From Nocardioides caldifontis (GTDB taxonomy: Bacteria > Actinomycetota > Actinomycetes > Propionibacteriales > Nocardioidaceae), in contig NZ_ML701735.1 of assembly GCF_008087345.1 (NCBI RefSeq), positions 124,001-188,000 on the forward strand: a stretch of DNA of 64,000 nucleotides, in the 5' to 3' direction. The notes under the pieces are model-generated. The model was not told the DNA's origin, ran no database searches, and worked only from the letters and a program-made list of their open reading frames with translations. Made by a program: the position numbers and the translations under genes. This document shows positions 43,488 through 51,383 of this stretch, in pieces. Numbering within the stretch: the first letter of the stretch is position 1; each line of letters starts with the position of its first letter.

Positions 43488-44173
43488 GGGATGTCGAGCA
43501 GCTTCTCCCGCACGGCGTACATGACCGCCTCCATCCGGGAGTGCAGCTGCAGCTTCTCCAAGATGTTGCGCACGTGGTTCTTCACGGTGTTCTCGCTGAT
43601 GAACAGCTGCTTGGCGATCTCGCGGTTGTTGAGCCCCTGCGCGACCAGCCGGAGCACCTCGAGCTCACGGTCGGTGAGCCGCGGGGTCGGGACGCTCGAG
43701 CGGTCGGTCCGCGACATCTGCTTGAACTCGTCGAGCAGCTTGATCGCCATCGAGGGGCTGATCAGCGACTGGCCGTCGGCGACGACCCGCACCGCCTGCG
43801 CGACCTCCTCGATCGAGGAGTCCTTGAGGAGGTAGCCGGACGCGCCGTTCTTCACCGCCTCGTAGAGGTCGGCCTCCTCGTCGCTGACGGTGAGCATGAT
43901 GATCCGGGCGTTGGGGGCGGCGTCCTTGATCGCGGTGCACGCCTCGATCCCGGTCTGCCGCGGCATCCGGACGTCCATCAGCACGACGTCGGGCGCCATG
44001 TCGGTGGCCAACCGCACGGCCGACGCGCCGTCGGCCGCCTCCCCCACCACCTCGATGTCGGTCTCGACGTTGAGCAACATGGTCAGGCCGCGACGGAACA
44101 GCTCCTGGTCGTCCACGACCAGGACCCTGATTCCGGACTGCGCCGCACGGGGCGGGATCTGCGGGTTGGACAC
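43484..44173 (-). CDS. NarL/LuxR-family response regulator
   Basis: A 229-residue two-component regulator. The receiver domain starts IRVLVVDDQELFRRGL, the phospho-acceptor Asp is about 67 (VVLMDVRMP), the switch Lys is in GYLLKDSS. The C-terminal LuxR helix-turn-helix reads LTDRELEVLRLVAQGLNNREIAKQLFISENTVKNHVRNILEKL. No cognate kinase is adjacent. Position beside hpf matches the Streptomyces gene order at the secA locus. GTG 44173 is the start giving a normal N-terminus; a CATGAT box 6 bases upstream may be a weak -10. Confidence 0.88.
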   Translation of the reverse strand: MSNPQIPPRAAQSGIRVLVVDDQELFRRGLTMLLNVETDIEVVGEAADGASAVRLATDMAPDVVLMDVRMPRQTGIEACTAIKDAAPNARIIMLTVSDEEADLYEAVKNGASGYLLKDSSIEEVAQAVRVVADGQSLISPSMAIKLLDEFKQMSRTDRSSVPTPRLTDRELEVLRLVAQGLNNREIAKQLFISENTVKNHVRNILEKLQLHSRMEAVMYAVREKLLDIP

Positions 44174-44285
44174 CCCGGAATCATGGCACGTTCGGGCTAG
44201 TCCGTTCAGGGCTTCGCACGACGTCGCGGTCACGCGTCCAGAATCGGGGACCCTGGTCCGCCCGACTCGGGCCCACCGGACCGAG

Positions 44286-44900
44286 TCACGCCACGTCGAG
44301 CGAGATCACCCCGTAGTCGTAGCCCTTGCGCCGGTAGACGACCGACGGGCGCTGGCTGTCCTTGTCGACGAACAGGAAGAAGTCGTGCCCGACCAGCTCC
44401 ATCTCGTAGAGCGCCTGGTCGAGCGTCATCGGGGCCGCGCTGTGGGTCTTCTCGCGGACCACGAGCGGCCCCTCGCCCATCACGGTGATCGGGCCGACCT
44501 GGCGCTCGACGGCCTCCGGCTCCTCCGGCTCCTCGTCGGTGGCCACGTCGAGCCCCGCGAGCGCCTGGGCGACCGAGACCGGGGTGTGGCGGCCACGGTG
44601 GATCCGCTTGCGGTCGGCGGCGCGCCGCATCTGGGCGGCCATCCGGTCGAGCGCCTGGTCGAGCGCGGTGAGCTTGTCGGACGCGCGGGCCTCGGCGCGG
44701 ATCACCGGGCCCCTGGAGATCGCGGTCAGCTGGACGGAGACGGCGTGGTCGGCGAGCTTGGGGTTCTTCTCGAGCTCGACCTCCACCTCGACGCGGATGA
44801 TCCGGTGGTCGTGCTTCTCGAGCCGCAGCAGCTTCTCCTGCGCGTGCTCCCGGAACCGGTCCGTGACCTCGCAGTTGCGGCTCTTGACGACGACGTCCAT
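44286..44900 (-). CDS. hpf: Long-form ribosome hibernation promoting factor
   Basis: Binds the decoding centre of 30S subunits and, through its C-terminal domain, dimerises ribosomes into inactive 100S particles during stress. The 204-residue length is the long form: N-terminal beta-alpha domain (MDVVVKSRNCEVTDRFREHAQEKLLRLEK), a charged linker (about 105-145), and the dimerisation domain (MTLDQALYEMELVGHDFFLFVDKDSQRPSVVYRRKGYDYGVISL). ATG at 44900 has GGAGGT 6 bases upstream. Expression is probably stress controlled; a GGTGT-N15-GGGTAG pattern lies upstream. Confidence 0.93.
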   Translation of the reverse strand: MDVVVKSRNCEVTDRFREHAQEKLLRLEKHDHRIIRVEVEVELEKNPKLADHAVSVQLTAISRGPVIRAEARASDKLTALDQALDRMAAQMRRAADRKRIHRGRHTPVSVAQALAGLDVATDEEPEEPEAVERQVGPITVMGEGPLVVREKTHSAAPMTLDQALYEMELVGHDFFLFVDKDSQRPSVVYRRKGYDYGVISLDVA

Positions 44901-45297
44901 CCGTACCTCCGTGGCTCGTTCCGACGTGCGGACATGGTGGCGGAGCCCGCCCGGCCGACCTGGTCTTCGACCCCACAACCGCCTGCTGAGGCTCTCGCAG
45001 CTTCTCCGCCACTACCCACCTTCTCGCCCGTGACACCGCATCTGGCGGTGCCGGGACGGCAGGACTTACTTCTAAGCCGCACCGTGATCGACGGCCCGCA
45101 GCCCCACAGGAGCGCGGGACGCGTCTTACGTGGACCGTTTCGCCTGCGACTGGCATCGGCTAACCGGGGGGACGCGACAGCGGACCAGGGGCCCGCGCCT
45201 CGTCCTCCGGCGCAACCACGGACCCGGACGGACTCCATGCACAGACGCTAGTCGGCCCGGCCCCGGTTAGGAAGTGAAGGGTGCGAAACGCACGAAA
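44901..45297. other. Roughly 400-base gene-free region upstream of hpf
   Basis: Between hpf (minus) and the membrane-protein gene whose 3' end faces it. No frame with convincing start, ribosome site and codon bias was found on either strand. In minus-strand sense GGTGT (45037-45033), 15 bases and GGGTAG (45017-45012) resemble the SigB/SigF-type stress promoter pattern, about 110 bases before the hpf ATG. The rest shows nothing I can name. Confidence 0.4.
45012..45037 (-). promoter_or_regulatory. Possible stress-sigma promoter of hpf
   Basis: GGTGT, 15-base spacer, GGGTAG in minus-strand sense. Actinobacterial SigB/SigF promoters read approximately GTTT/GGWWT-N15-17-GGGTAT. The match is partial, so this is only a candidate. 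Confidence 0.3.
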
Positions 45298-45331
45298 GGA
45301 ACGGCCCGCCGGGGTGCCGGCGGGCCGTTCC
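45298..45331 (-). terminator. Intrinsic terminator of the 45342-46037 gene
   Basis: A perfect 15-base-pair stem (GGAACGGCCCGCCGG / CCGGCGGGCCGTTCC) with a 4-base loop lies 10 bases past the stop. In minus-strand sense it is followed by TTTCGTGCGTTT, giving the T-rich tail expected of a terminator. Confidence 0.8.
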
Positions 45332-45341
45332 GGAGGGGGTG

Positions 45342-46037
45342 TCAGCGGTTGACCGCGCTGCGGCCGAAGGCGAGCCCGGCGCAGGTCACGACCAGCCACA
45401 GGCCGCTGACCACGCCGGGGAACCCCGGGAGGCCGAACAGCCCGACCGTCAGGAACACGGGCAGCGTCGTCACGAGGCTGAACGCGCCGATCCACCGCGA
45501 GACGAGCCGCTCCTTGAGCGCCATCCAGGCCACCGCGAGGGCGGCGACGGTGAGCCCCAGGTAGCCGATGTAGGCGCCGAAGTCGTTGAGCACGTAGTAG
45601 ACGTAGAGGCCGGCCCGGTCGAAGCCGCCCTCCTCCTGGCCGCCCGAGGAGTAGAGCCCGAGCGCGCCACGCCACCCGTACCCGAGGGAGAGGGCGCCGG
45701 CCGCGGCCGTCAGCCCGAGGGGTACGACGCGCGCCGCCGTGCTCTGCTCCGCCCGCGGCTCGACGTGGCGCCGCCAGGCCGCGGCCAGCACCAGGAGCAG
45801 CCCCACGACGACGTACCCCACGACGACGCTGGCGTGCGCCTTGCCCGAGCTGAGCTGGTCGACGACCTCACCGGTGTAGGGGTCGTCGAGGGACCAGTCG
45901 GTGGGGTGGATGTCGAGGACCAGCGTGGCGACGATCGCGCCGACGCCGGCGGCGACGCCGACCAGGGGCCAGCGACCTCGGCCGCGGCGGGTGGTGTCGG
46001 CCTGCGTGGCGGTGGGGGTGGGGATGGTGGTGGTCAT
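45342..46037 (-). CDS. Six-helix integral membrane protein of unknown function
   Basis: A 231-residue protein with a Thr/Pro-rich start (MTTTIPTPTATQADTTRRGR) and about six membrane helices (near 24-40, 70-90, 104-120, 140-165, 178-197 and 200-220). An extracytoplasmic stretch (DIHPTDWSLDDPYTGEVVDQLSSGK) follows helix 1. No family name is recalled. ATG at 46037 has GAGGAG 8 bases upstream. It is divergent from the histidine kinase across 160 bases containing an inverted repeat, so it is a plausible target of that two-component system. Confidence 0.7.
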   Translation of the reverse strand: MTTTIPTPTATQADTTRRGRGRWPLVGVAAGVGAIVATLVLDIHPTDWSLDDPYTGEVVDQLSSGKAHASVVVGYVVVGLLLVLAAAWRRHVEPRAEQSTAARVVPLGLTAAAGALSLGYGWRGALGLYSSGGQEEGGFDRAGLYVYYVLNDFGAYIGYLGLTVAALAVAWMALKERLVSRWIGAFSLVTTLPVFLTVGLFGLPGFPGVVSGLWLVVTCAGLAFGRSAVNR

Positions 46038-46103
46038 GGTTGCTGCTCCTCGTTGAGGTCCGGAAGGTCGATCCGTCGTCGACGGGGCAGACGTTCCGGC
46101 GGG

Positions 46104-46129
46104 CGGTGTCCCGGGCACCAGGGACACCG
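46104..46129. promoter_or_regulatory. Inverted repeat in the divergent promoter region, possible response-regulator site
   Basis: CGGTGTCCC, 8 bases, GGGACACCG: a perfect 9-base inverted repeat centred between the divergent genes starting at 46037 (minus) and 46198 (plus). NarL-type regulators bind inverted heptamers, and such a regulator is encoded here. A hairpin in a leader RNA is the alternative. Confidence 0.4.
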
Positions 46130-46197
46130 GGACCGGTTGCCGGGGATTCCCGCTCCGGGACCGCGACGGGGCCCCCGCTGCGTGCCACGATGACCGC

Positions 46198-48249
46198 GTG
46201 ACCAGCCGCGCCACCGCCACGGTGCCCCGCCTCGGTGACCGGCAGCTGCGGCTGGTGGCCACCGCCGCGGCGGCCGTCGCGGTCGCGCTCTTCGTCGTCT
46301 CGCTCGTGGTGCACCGCCACCTCCGCTCGGTCGCGGGCGAGGAGGCCGGGTCGTTCCCCTGGGCCGACTTCGCGCTCGGCGCGGTCTGGCCGGTGGCCGG
46401 CGCGGTCGTGGTGCTCGGCCGGCCGCGCAACCGGTGCGGGTGGCTGCTGGTCGCGGCCGGGTTCTCCGCCGTCTACGCCGCTCTGGGGCAGTACAGCCTC
46501 TGGAACCTGCTGGTCGCCCCGCTTCCCGGCGCGGCGTTCGCCGACTGGGTCTCGATGTTCGGGTTCGCGGTCTACGAGCTGGTGATCCCGTTGGTCGCGC
46601 TGCTCTTCCCGGACGGCCGGCTGCCGAGCCGGCGGTGGCGCCCCTTCGCCTGGTCGCTGGTCGTCGGCGCCGGGATGGTCGCGGTCGGGCGCGCGTTGGT
46701 GCCCGGGCCGAGCGATGTGAGCCGCCAGGTGCAGAACCCGCTCGGGGTCGAACAGCTGGAGCTCCTCAACTACGTGGTGATCGTGGGCGCCTACTGGTGC
46801 ATCGGGATCGGCGTGCCGGTCGCGGTGTGGAGCCTGCTGCGCCGCACCCGCCGCGCGGTCGGCCGCGACCGTGCGCAGCTGCAGTGGCTGCTGCTCGGCG
46901 GCGTGGTGCTGGTCCTCGGGGTCGTCGCCACGATCACGCTGCGCACCGGCGGCGACCAGCTCTTCGCGCTCGGGCTGCTCGGGCCGCCCGTCGGCATCGC
47001 GGTGGCCGTGCTCCGCCACCGGCTCTTCGACGTCGAGCTCGTGCTCAGCCGCTCGATCGTGTGGACGCTCCTCCTGGCGCTGGTCGGCGGCGGCTGGGCC
47101 GCGCTCACCCTCCGGCTCGACCCCGCGCTCGCCGGCACCCGCAGCGGACTGGTCGTGGTCGGGCTCCTCGCCGTCCTCGCGCTCGCGGTCCGCTCGGGGC
47201 TCCAGGCGCTGGTCGACCGGTGGTGGTTCCCCCACCGGCAGGGGGTGCGGACCCTCGCGCCCCGTGTCGCACGCGCGGTCGCGTCGGCCACCGGGCCGCG
47301 CGAGGCGCTCGGCGAGCTGGTCGCGGCGCTGCGCACCGAGCTCCGCCTGCCGTACGCCGCGCTCCGCGGGCCGGTCACCGTGGAGCACGGGTCGCCGCCC
47401 GACCGGGTCGAGCAGCTCGACGCGACCGCGATGGGGCGGGACATGGGGGTGCTGGAGGTGGCGCCGCGCCGCCCGGGCGAGGGGTTCGGCCGCGAGGAGC
47501 GGCGGCTGCTCGAGGACGCCGCCGCCTACGCCGCGATGCTCGCCTACGCCGCGGTCCTCGTCACCGACGTCGAGCAGTCCCGCTCGCGGATCGTGCTCGC
47601 ACGCGAGGAGGAGCGGCGCCGGCTCCGCAACGACCTGCACGACGGCGTCGGGCCGGGGCTGGCCGGGATCGCCCTCCAGCTCGACGCGCTCGCCGGCCGG
47701 CTGGAGCGGGCGGGCCAGCCCGAGGCATCGGTCCAGGCGCGCGGGATCCGCGACCGGGTGCGGGGAACGGTGGCCGAGGTCCGGGCGGTCTCCCACGGGC
47801 TCCGTCCGCCGGTGCTCGACCAGATCGGGCTGGCAGAGGCCCTCCGGCAACAGGTCGCCGGGCTGGCCGGCATCGAGGGGCGCACCGACCTCGACGACCT
47901 CTCCGGCATCCCCGCCGCCCTCGAGGTCGCGGTCCACGCGGTGGCGTCGGAGTCGCTGGCCAACGTGGTTCGGCACAGCGCGGCGTCGCGGGTGCGGCTC
48001 GAGGTCGAGCGCACCGCCGACGAGCTCGTCCTCCGGGTCGCCGACAACGGGCGCGGGATGCCGGCCCGCCCGCGCCCGGGCGTCGGGCTGACGAGCATGC
48101 GCCAGCGCGCCGCCGAGGTGGGCGGCCGGGTCGAGCACCGCCCGGTCGAGGGTGGCGGCACCGAGGTCACGCTGACCGTGCCACTGGATTCCCTCACCAC
48201 CGCCCAGCCGGACGTCCCGCCCGCCCCCAAGGAGGTCTCCCCCGCATGA
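46198..48249 (+). CDS. NarL-type sensor histidine kinase
   Basis: A 683-residue membrane kinase. Around eight hydrophobic segments occupy residues about 20-340, followed by a degenerate GAF-like region (about 360-455). The HisKA_3 dimerisation domain has the phospho-acceptor His about 481 in RLRNDLHDGVGPGLAGIALQLD, and a HATPase_c domain follows (ANVVRHSAASRV, VADNGRGMP, GVGLTSMRQRAAEVGG). The signal is unknown. GTG start at 46198. AAGGAGGT near its 3' end serves the downstream regulator, whose ATG overlaps the stop (ATGA). Confidence 0.9.
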   Translation: MTSRATATVPRLGDRQLRLVATAAAAVAVALFVVSLVVHRHLRSVAGEEAGSFPWADFALGAVWPVAGAVVVLGRPRNRCGWLLVAAGFSAVYAALGQYSLWNLLVAPLPGAAFADWVSMFGFAVYELVIPLVALLFPDGRLPSRRWRPFAWSLVVGAGMVAVGRALVPGPSDVSRQVQNPLGVEQLELLNYVVIVGAYWCIGIGVPVAVWSLLRRTRRAVGRDRAQLQWLLLGGVVLVLGVVATITLRTGGDQLFALGLLGPPVGIAVAVLRHRLFDVELVLSRSIVWTLLLALVGGGWAALTLRLDPALAGTRSGLVVVGLLAVLALAVRSGLQALVDRWWFPHRQGVRTLAPRVARAVASATGPREALGELVAALRTELRLPYAALRGPVTVEHGSPPDRVEQLDATAMGRDMGVLEVAPRRPGEGFGREERRLLEDAAAYAAMLAYAAVLVTDVEQSRSRIVLAREEERRRLRNDLHDGVGPGLAGIALQLDALAGRLERAGQPEASVQARGIRDRVRGTVAEVRAVSHGLRPPVLDQIGLAEALRQQVAGLAGIEGRTDLDDLSGIPAALEVAVHAVASESLANVVRHSAASRVRLEVERTADELVLRVADNGRGMPARPRPGVGLTSMRQRAAEVGGRVEHRPVEGGGTEVTLTVPLDSLTTAQPDVPPAPKEVSPA

Positions 48250-48893
48250 CCCGTGTCCTGGTCGCCGACGACCACGCGCTGTTCCGCGCCGGCATGCTCG
48301 CGGTGCTGGCCGACCTCCCCGGGGTCGAGGTGGTCGGCGAGGCCGACAGCGGCGAGGCCGCCCTCGAGCAGGTGGCCCTGAGCCGCCCCGACGTCGTCCT
48401 GATGGACCTGCGGATGCCGGGGATGGGCGGGCTGGCGGCGACCGCCCGGATCACCGAGCGGCACCCGGAGACGCGGGTCGTCGTGCTCACCATGAGCGAG
48501 GACTCCGACTCGGTCTTCGCCGCGCTCCGCGCCGGGGCGCGGGGCTACCTGCTCAAGGAGTCCGACGCCGACGACGTCCGGCGGACGCTGGAGGCGGTCA
48601 GCCGCGGCGAGGCGGTGTTCGGCGCGCGGGTGGCCGAGCAGGTGGTGGGATTCTTCGCCGGCGGGGCGGTGGGTCCCGCGACGGCCCAGCCCTTCCCCGA
48701 GCTCACCGCCCGCGAGCGCGAGGTGCTGGAGCTGATGGCGCAGGGACTCGACAACGCCTCGATCGCGCGCCGGCTCTTCCTGTCGGAGAAGACCGTCCGC
48801 AACCGGGTCAGCGACGTCCTCGCGAAGCTGCGGGCCCGTACCCGGGCGGAGGCCGTCGCCCGGGCCCGTGACGCCGGGGTCGGGCAGGGCTGA
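48246..48893 (+). CDS. NarL/LuxR-family response regulator
   Basis: A 215-residue partner of the upstream kinase. The receiver domain MTRVLVADDHALFRAGML has phospho-Asp about 54 (VVLMDLRMPGMGG) and Lys in GYLLKESD. The LuxR domain reads LTAREREVLELMAQGLDNASIARRLFLSEKTVRNRVSDVLAKL. A perfect ribosome site (AAGGAGGT) lies upstream, so it is likely made in excess of the kinase. Target candidates are its own divergent promoter region. Converges with comF with no gap. Confidence 0.92.
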   Translation: MTRVLVADDHALFRAGMLAVLADLPGVEVVGEADSGEAALEQVALSRPDVVLMDLRMPGMGGLAATARITERHPETRVVVLTMSEDSDSVFAALRAGARGYLLKESDADDVRRTLEAVSRGEAVFGARVAEQVVGFFAGGAVGPATAQPFPELTAREREVLELMAQGLDNASIARRLFLSEKTVRNRVSDVLAKLRARTRAEAVARARDAGVGQG

Positions 48894-49580
48894 CTAGGGC
48901 GGCACCGCCCGGCGCCGGGTGGCCGCGACGAGGGCGATCCCGGTCACCGGCACGCCGCCGGCCTCGAGCGCCCGCTGCGCCTCGCGGACGGTCGCGCCGG
49001 TCGTGATCACGTCGTCGCAGAGCACCACGGGGCTCGCCGGCCCCTCCCGCCGGAGCCGGAACCGCCCCGCCAGGTTGGCCGCCCGGGCCGCCGCGTCGAG
49101 CCCGGCCTGGTCGTCGGGACGGCCGGTCACCCGCAGGAGCGGTGCGACGGTCGCCCGTACGCCGTGGCCGCGGAGCACGGCAGCGGCGGCCCGGGTCGTC
49201 CGCAGCAGCGGGTCGTGGCCGCGGGACCGGACGACCGACGGCAGCGACGGGACCGGGACCAGCACGAGCGGGCCGCGGCGCGGGAGGGCGAGCACCGAGG
49301 TCGCCAGCAGCCGCCCGAGCGGCGCGGCGAGCGCGAACCGGCCGTGCTCCTTGTGGGCGAGCACCAGCGCCTGCAGGAGGCCCGCGTACTCGCCCGTCGC
49401 GACCGGCAGCGCGAGCCCGGGCGGGGACGGCGTGGGCCAGGCCGGAGCAGCGGTGGTGGGGAGCAGCGCGCGGCACCGCCGGCAGAGCGCCCGCCCCGCA
49501 CCGCCGCACCCGGTGCAGCGCGAGCCGAGGAACAGGTCGAGCGAGCCGTCCCACCACGTCATCCGGCGATCGTGGGTCAC
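48894..49580 (-). CDS. comF: ComF-family phosphoribosyltransferase-like protein
   Basis: A 228-residue member of the ComF/GntX family. An N-terminal four-Cys zinc motif (CTGCGGAGRALCRRC) is followed by a phosphoribosyltransferase fold ending in the PRPP loop VVLCDDVITTGATVREA. In competent bacteria ComF helps DNA uptake; in most actinobacteria the role is unknown. The start is GTG 49580; ATG 49562 (MTWWDGSLDLF) would also fit and loses only six residues. Position between the regulators and lpqB matches Rv3242c. Confidence 0.85.
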   Translation of the reverse strand: MTHDRRMTWWDGSLDLFLGSRCTGCGGAGRALCRRCRALLPTTAAPAWPTPSPPGLALPVATGEYAGLLQALVLAHKEHGRFALAAPLGRLLATSVLALPRRGPLVLVPVPSLPSVVRSRGHDPLLRTTRAAAAVLRGHGVRATVAPLLRVTGRPDDQAGLDAAARAANLAGRFRLRREGPASPVVLCDDVITTGATVREAQRALEAGGVPVTGIALVAATRRRAVPP

Positions 49581-49625
49581 CCCTCGCCACGCGTGCCCCC
49601 TCGCGCGACCTGCTGTGGAGAGGGC

Positions 49626-51383
49626 TCAGCCGACGAAGGTGGGGGCGCGCAGCGGCACGGGCCCGGTGCCGAGGTCCCAGCGGCCGTCGTCGTCGAGGGT
49701 GTGCAGCACGCCCCGCGGGGCACCGACGACGAGGGCGAGCGGGCCGCCCGGCGAGCCCGCCAGCGTCAGCCCCTCGTCGAAGAGCACGTCGACCGACTCC
49801 TCCCCCGGGATCCGGCCGGTCGAGCCGTCGACGGAGACCAGGACCACCTCGCTGCTGGTGTCCGAGGGGCGGGTCAGCACCGCCACCGTGGTCGGGTCGC
49901 GCCAGGCGAGCCCGGTGGCTCCGACGAGCGGGCGTGCCGCCGGCAGGGCCACCGCCTGCGTGAGCCGCACCGGTCGCCCCTCCATGCGGACCACCCCGGA
50001 CACCACGAGCTCGAGCCCGCGCAGCCCCGGTCTGCGGACGAGGGCGACCAGCCGGGTCCCGTCCCTCGACAGCGCCGCCTGCGCGACGTCCAGCCCGGCG
50101 AGCCCGGGCGCCGGGAGCCTCCGGACCCCGTTCTCGCCGACCACGACGACCCGCGCCCCGGTGGCGGTGCGGTCGACCAGCCAGAGCCGCTCGGTGCGGT
50201 CCCACATCGGTCGGAGCACGTCGGTGCCGTCGTACACCGTCGTGACGGGCTCCTCCTCGGTCGCCCGCGGGACGACGCGCACCACGCCGTCGTCGCCGAC
50301 CAGCGCGAACCGCCGGCCGGTCATGTCCACGCCGACCGACCGCGGCTCGGTTCCGGGCGGCACCTGCGCCGCCCGCACCACGGTGTCGCCGGCGAGCTGG
50401 AGCACCACCCTCCGGCGCAGCCCGAAGAGGTCGGTGGAGGCCGAGGCGACCGTGGGCGAGAACTCCGTCCACTCGCCGACGTCGACCGGGTTGCCGCTGC
50501 CGGGCAGCTCGACCGCGGCGTCGTCGGCGGTGACCTCGACGCTGCGGACCTCCTCGACCTGGCGCAGGGTCCAGGCGAGCTGGGCGGTCGCGCGCTCCAG
50601 CTGCCCCTCGTCGAGCTCGGCGACCGAGCCGTCGAGCGGCACCGTGGCCGTGCCGTCCGTGCCGACCGGCACGCTCACCGAGAGCGTCGCGTCGCGCGGC
50701 AGGTAGCTGCGCTCGACCGCCCGTCGCCCCGACGACGGCCCGTCGAGCAGCCCGTTGACCAGCTCCGTCGGGGTCTGCGGCCCCCACGGGAGGTAGACCG
50801 GCGACGGCACCAGCACCGAGCCGCTGACGTCGAAGAAGTAGAGCGAGTAGCGCCGGTAGCGCGCCTCGAAGTGCGCCTGCGGGATCACCAGCGCGTCGGG
50901 GAGCCCGGCGATGCGCCACTCCTCGTCCTCCTGCACCAGCCGCAGCTGCAGGGTGCGCGTGCCCTGCCGCGAGCCGGTCCACCGGCCGGTGCCGTCGAGC
51001 GTGAAGGAGTTCTCCAGCCGGACCGCGACCCGCCCGCTGGTCGGCGAGGCGGGCGCGGTGGTCCGCTGGCCGTCGTAGACGATCGTCCGCCGGTCGGGCT
51101 GCCACTGGTCGGCGGTCTCCTCGGTGAGGTACTCACGCGCGACGCGGGTGCTGACCGGGTTGGCCTGGAGCGCCCGGAGGAATCCCGCGACGACCTCCTC
51201 GCGGGTCGCGGCGGGCGCGGGCCCGGGCGGGTTGAAGTCGTACGGCGCCGACGACGACCCCGCCTGCTCGGCTCCCCCGGCGCGCACCGGTCCCCGGTCG
51301 GGAACACCCGAGCAGCCGGCCACCAGCATCCCGACGGCCACCAGCGCCGCGAGTGCGGCGCGCGACGCACCGGGCCGGCTCAC
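49626..51383 (-). CDS. lpqB: Lipoprotein LpqB (MtrAB-associated)
   Basis: An exported lipoprotein of 585 residues with lipobox LVAGC (Cys about 24) after a short basic/hydrophobic signal. GerMN-like domain (PVYLPWGPQTPTELVNGLLDGP) in the middle and a C-terminal beta-propeller-like LpqB domain (about 310-585). In mycobacteria LpqB interacts with the MtrB sensor domain and modulates MtrA activity. GTG at 51383 overlaps the mtrB stop by 4 bases, keeping the mtrA-mtrB-lpqB operon. Confidence 0.93.
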   Translation of the reverse strand: MSRPGASRAALAALVAVGMLVAGCSGVPDRGPVRAGGAEQAGSSSAPYDFNPPGPAPAATREEVVAGFLRALQANPVSTRVAREYLTEETADQWQPDRRTIVYDGQRTTAPASPTSGRVAVRLENSFTLDGTGRWTGSRQGTRTLQLRLVQEDEEWRIAGLPDALVIPQAHFEARYRRYSLYFFDVSGSVLVPSPVYLPWGPQTPTELVNGLLDGPSSGRRAVERSYLPRDATLSVSVPVGTDGTATVPLDGSVAELDEGQLERATAQLAWTLRQVEEVRSVEVTADDAAVELPGSGNPVDVGEWTEFSPTVASASTDLFGLRRRVVLQLAGDTVVRAAQVPPGTEPRSVGVDMTGRRFALVGDDGVVRVVPRATEEEPVTTVYDGTDVLRPMWDRTERLWLVDRTATGARVVVVGENGVRRLPAPGLAGLDVAQAALSRDGTRLVALVRRPGLRGLELVVSGVVRMEGRPVRLTQAVALPAARPLVGATGLAWRDPTTVAVLTRPSDTSSEVVLVSVDGSTGRIPGEESVDVLFDEGLTLAGSPGGPLALVVGAPRGVLHTLDDDGRWDLGTGPVPLRAPTFVG

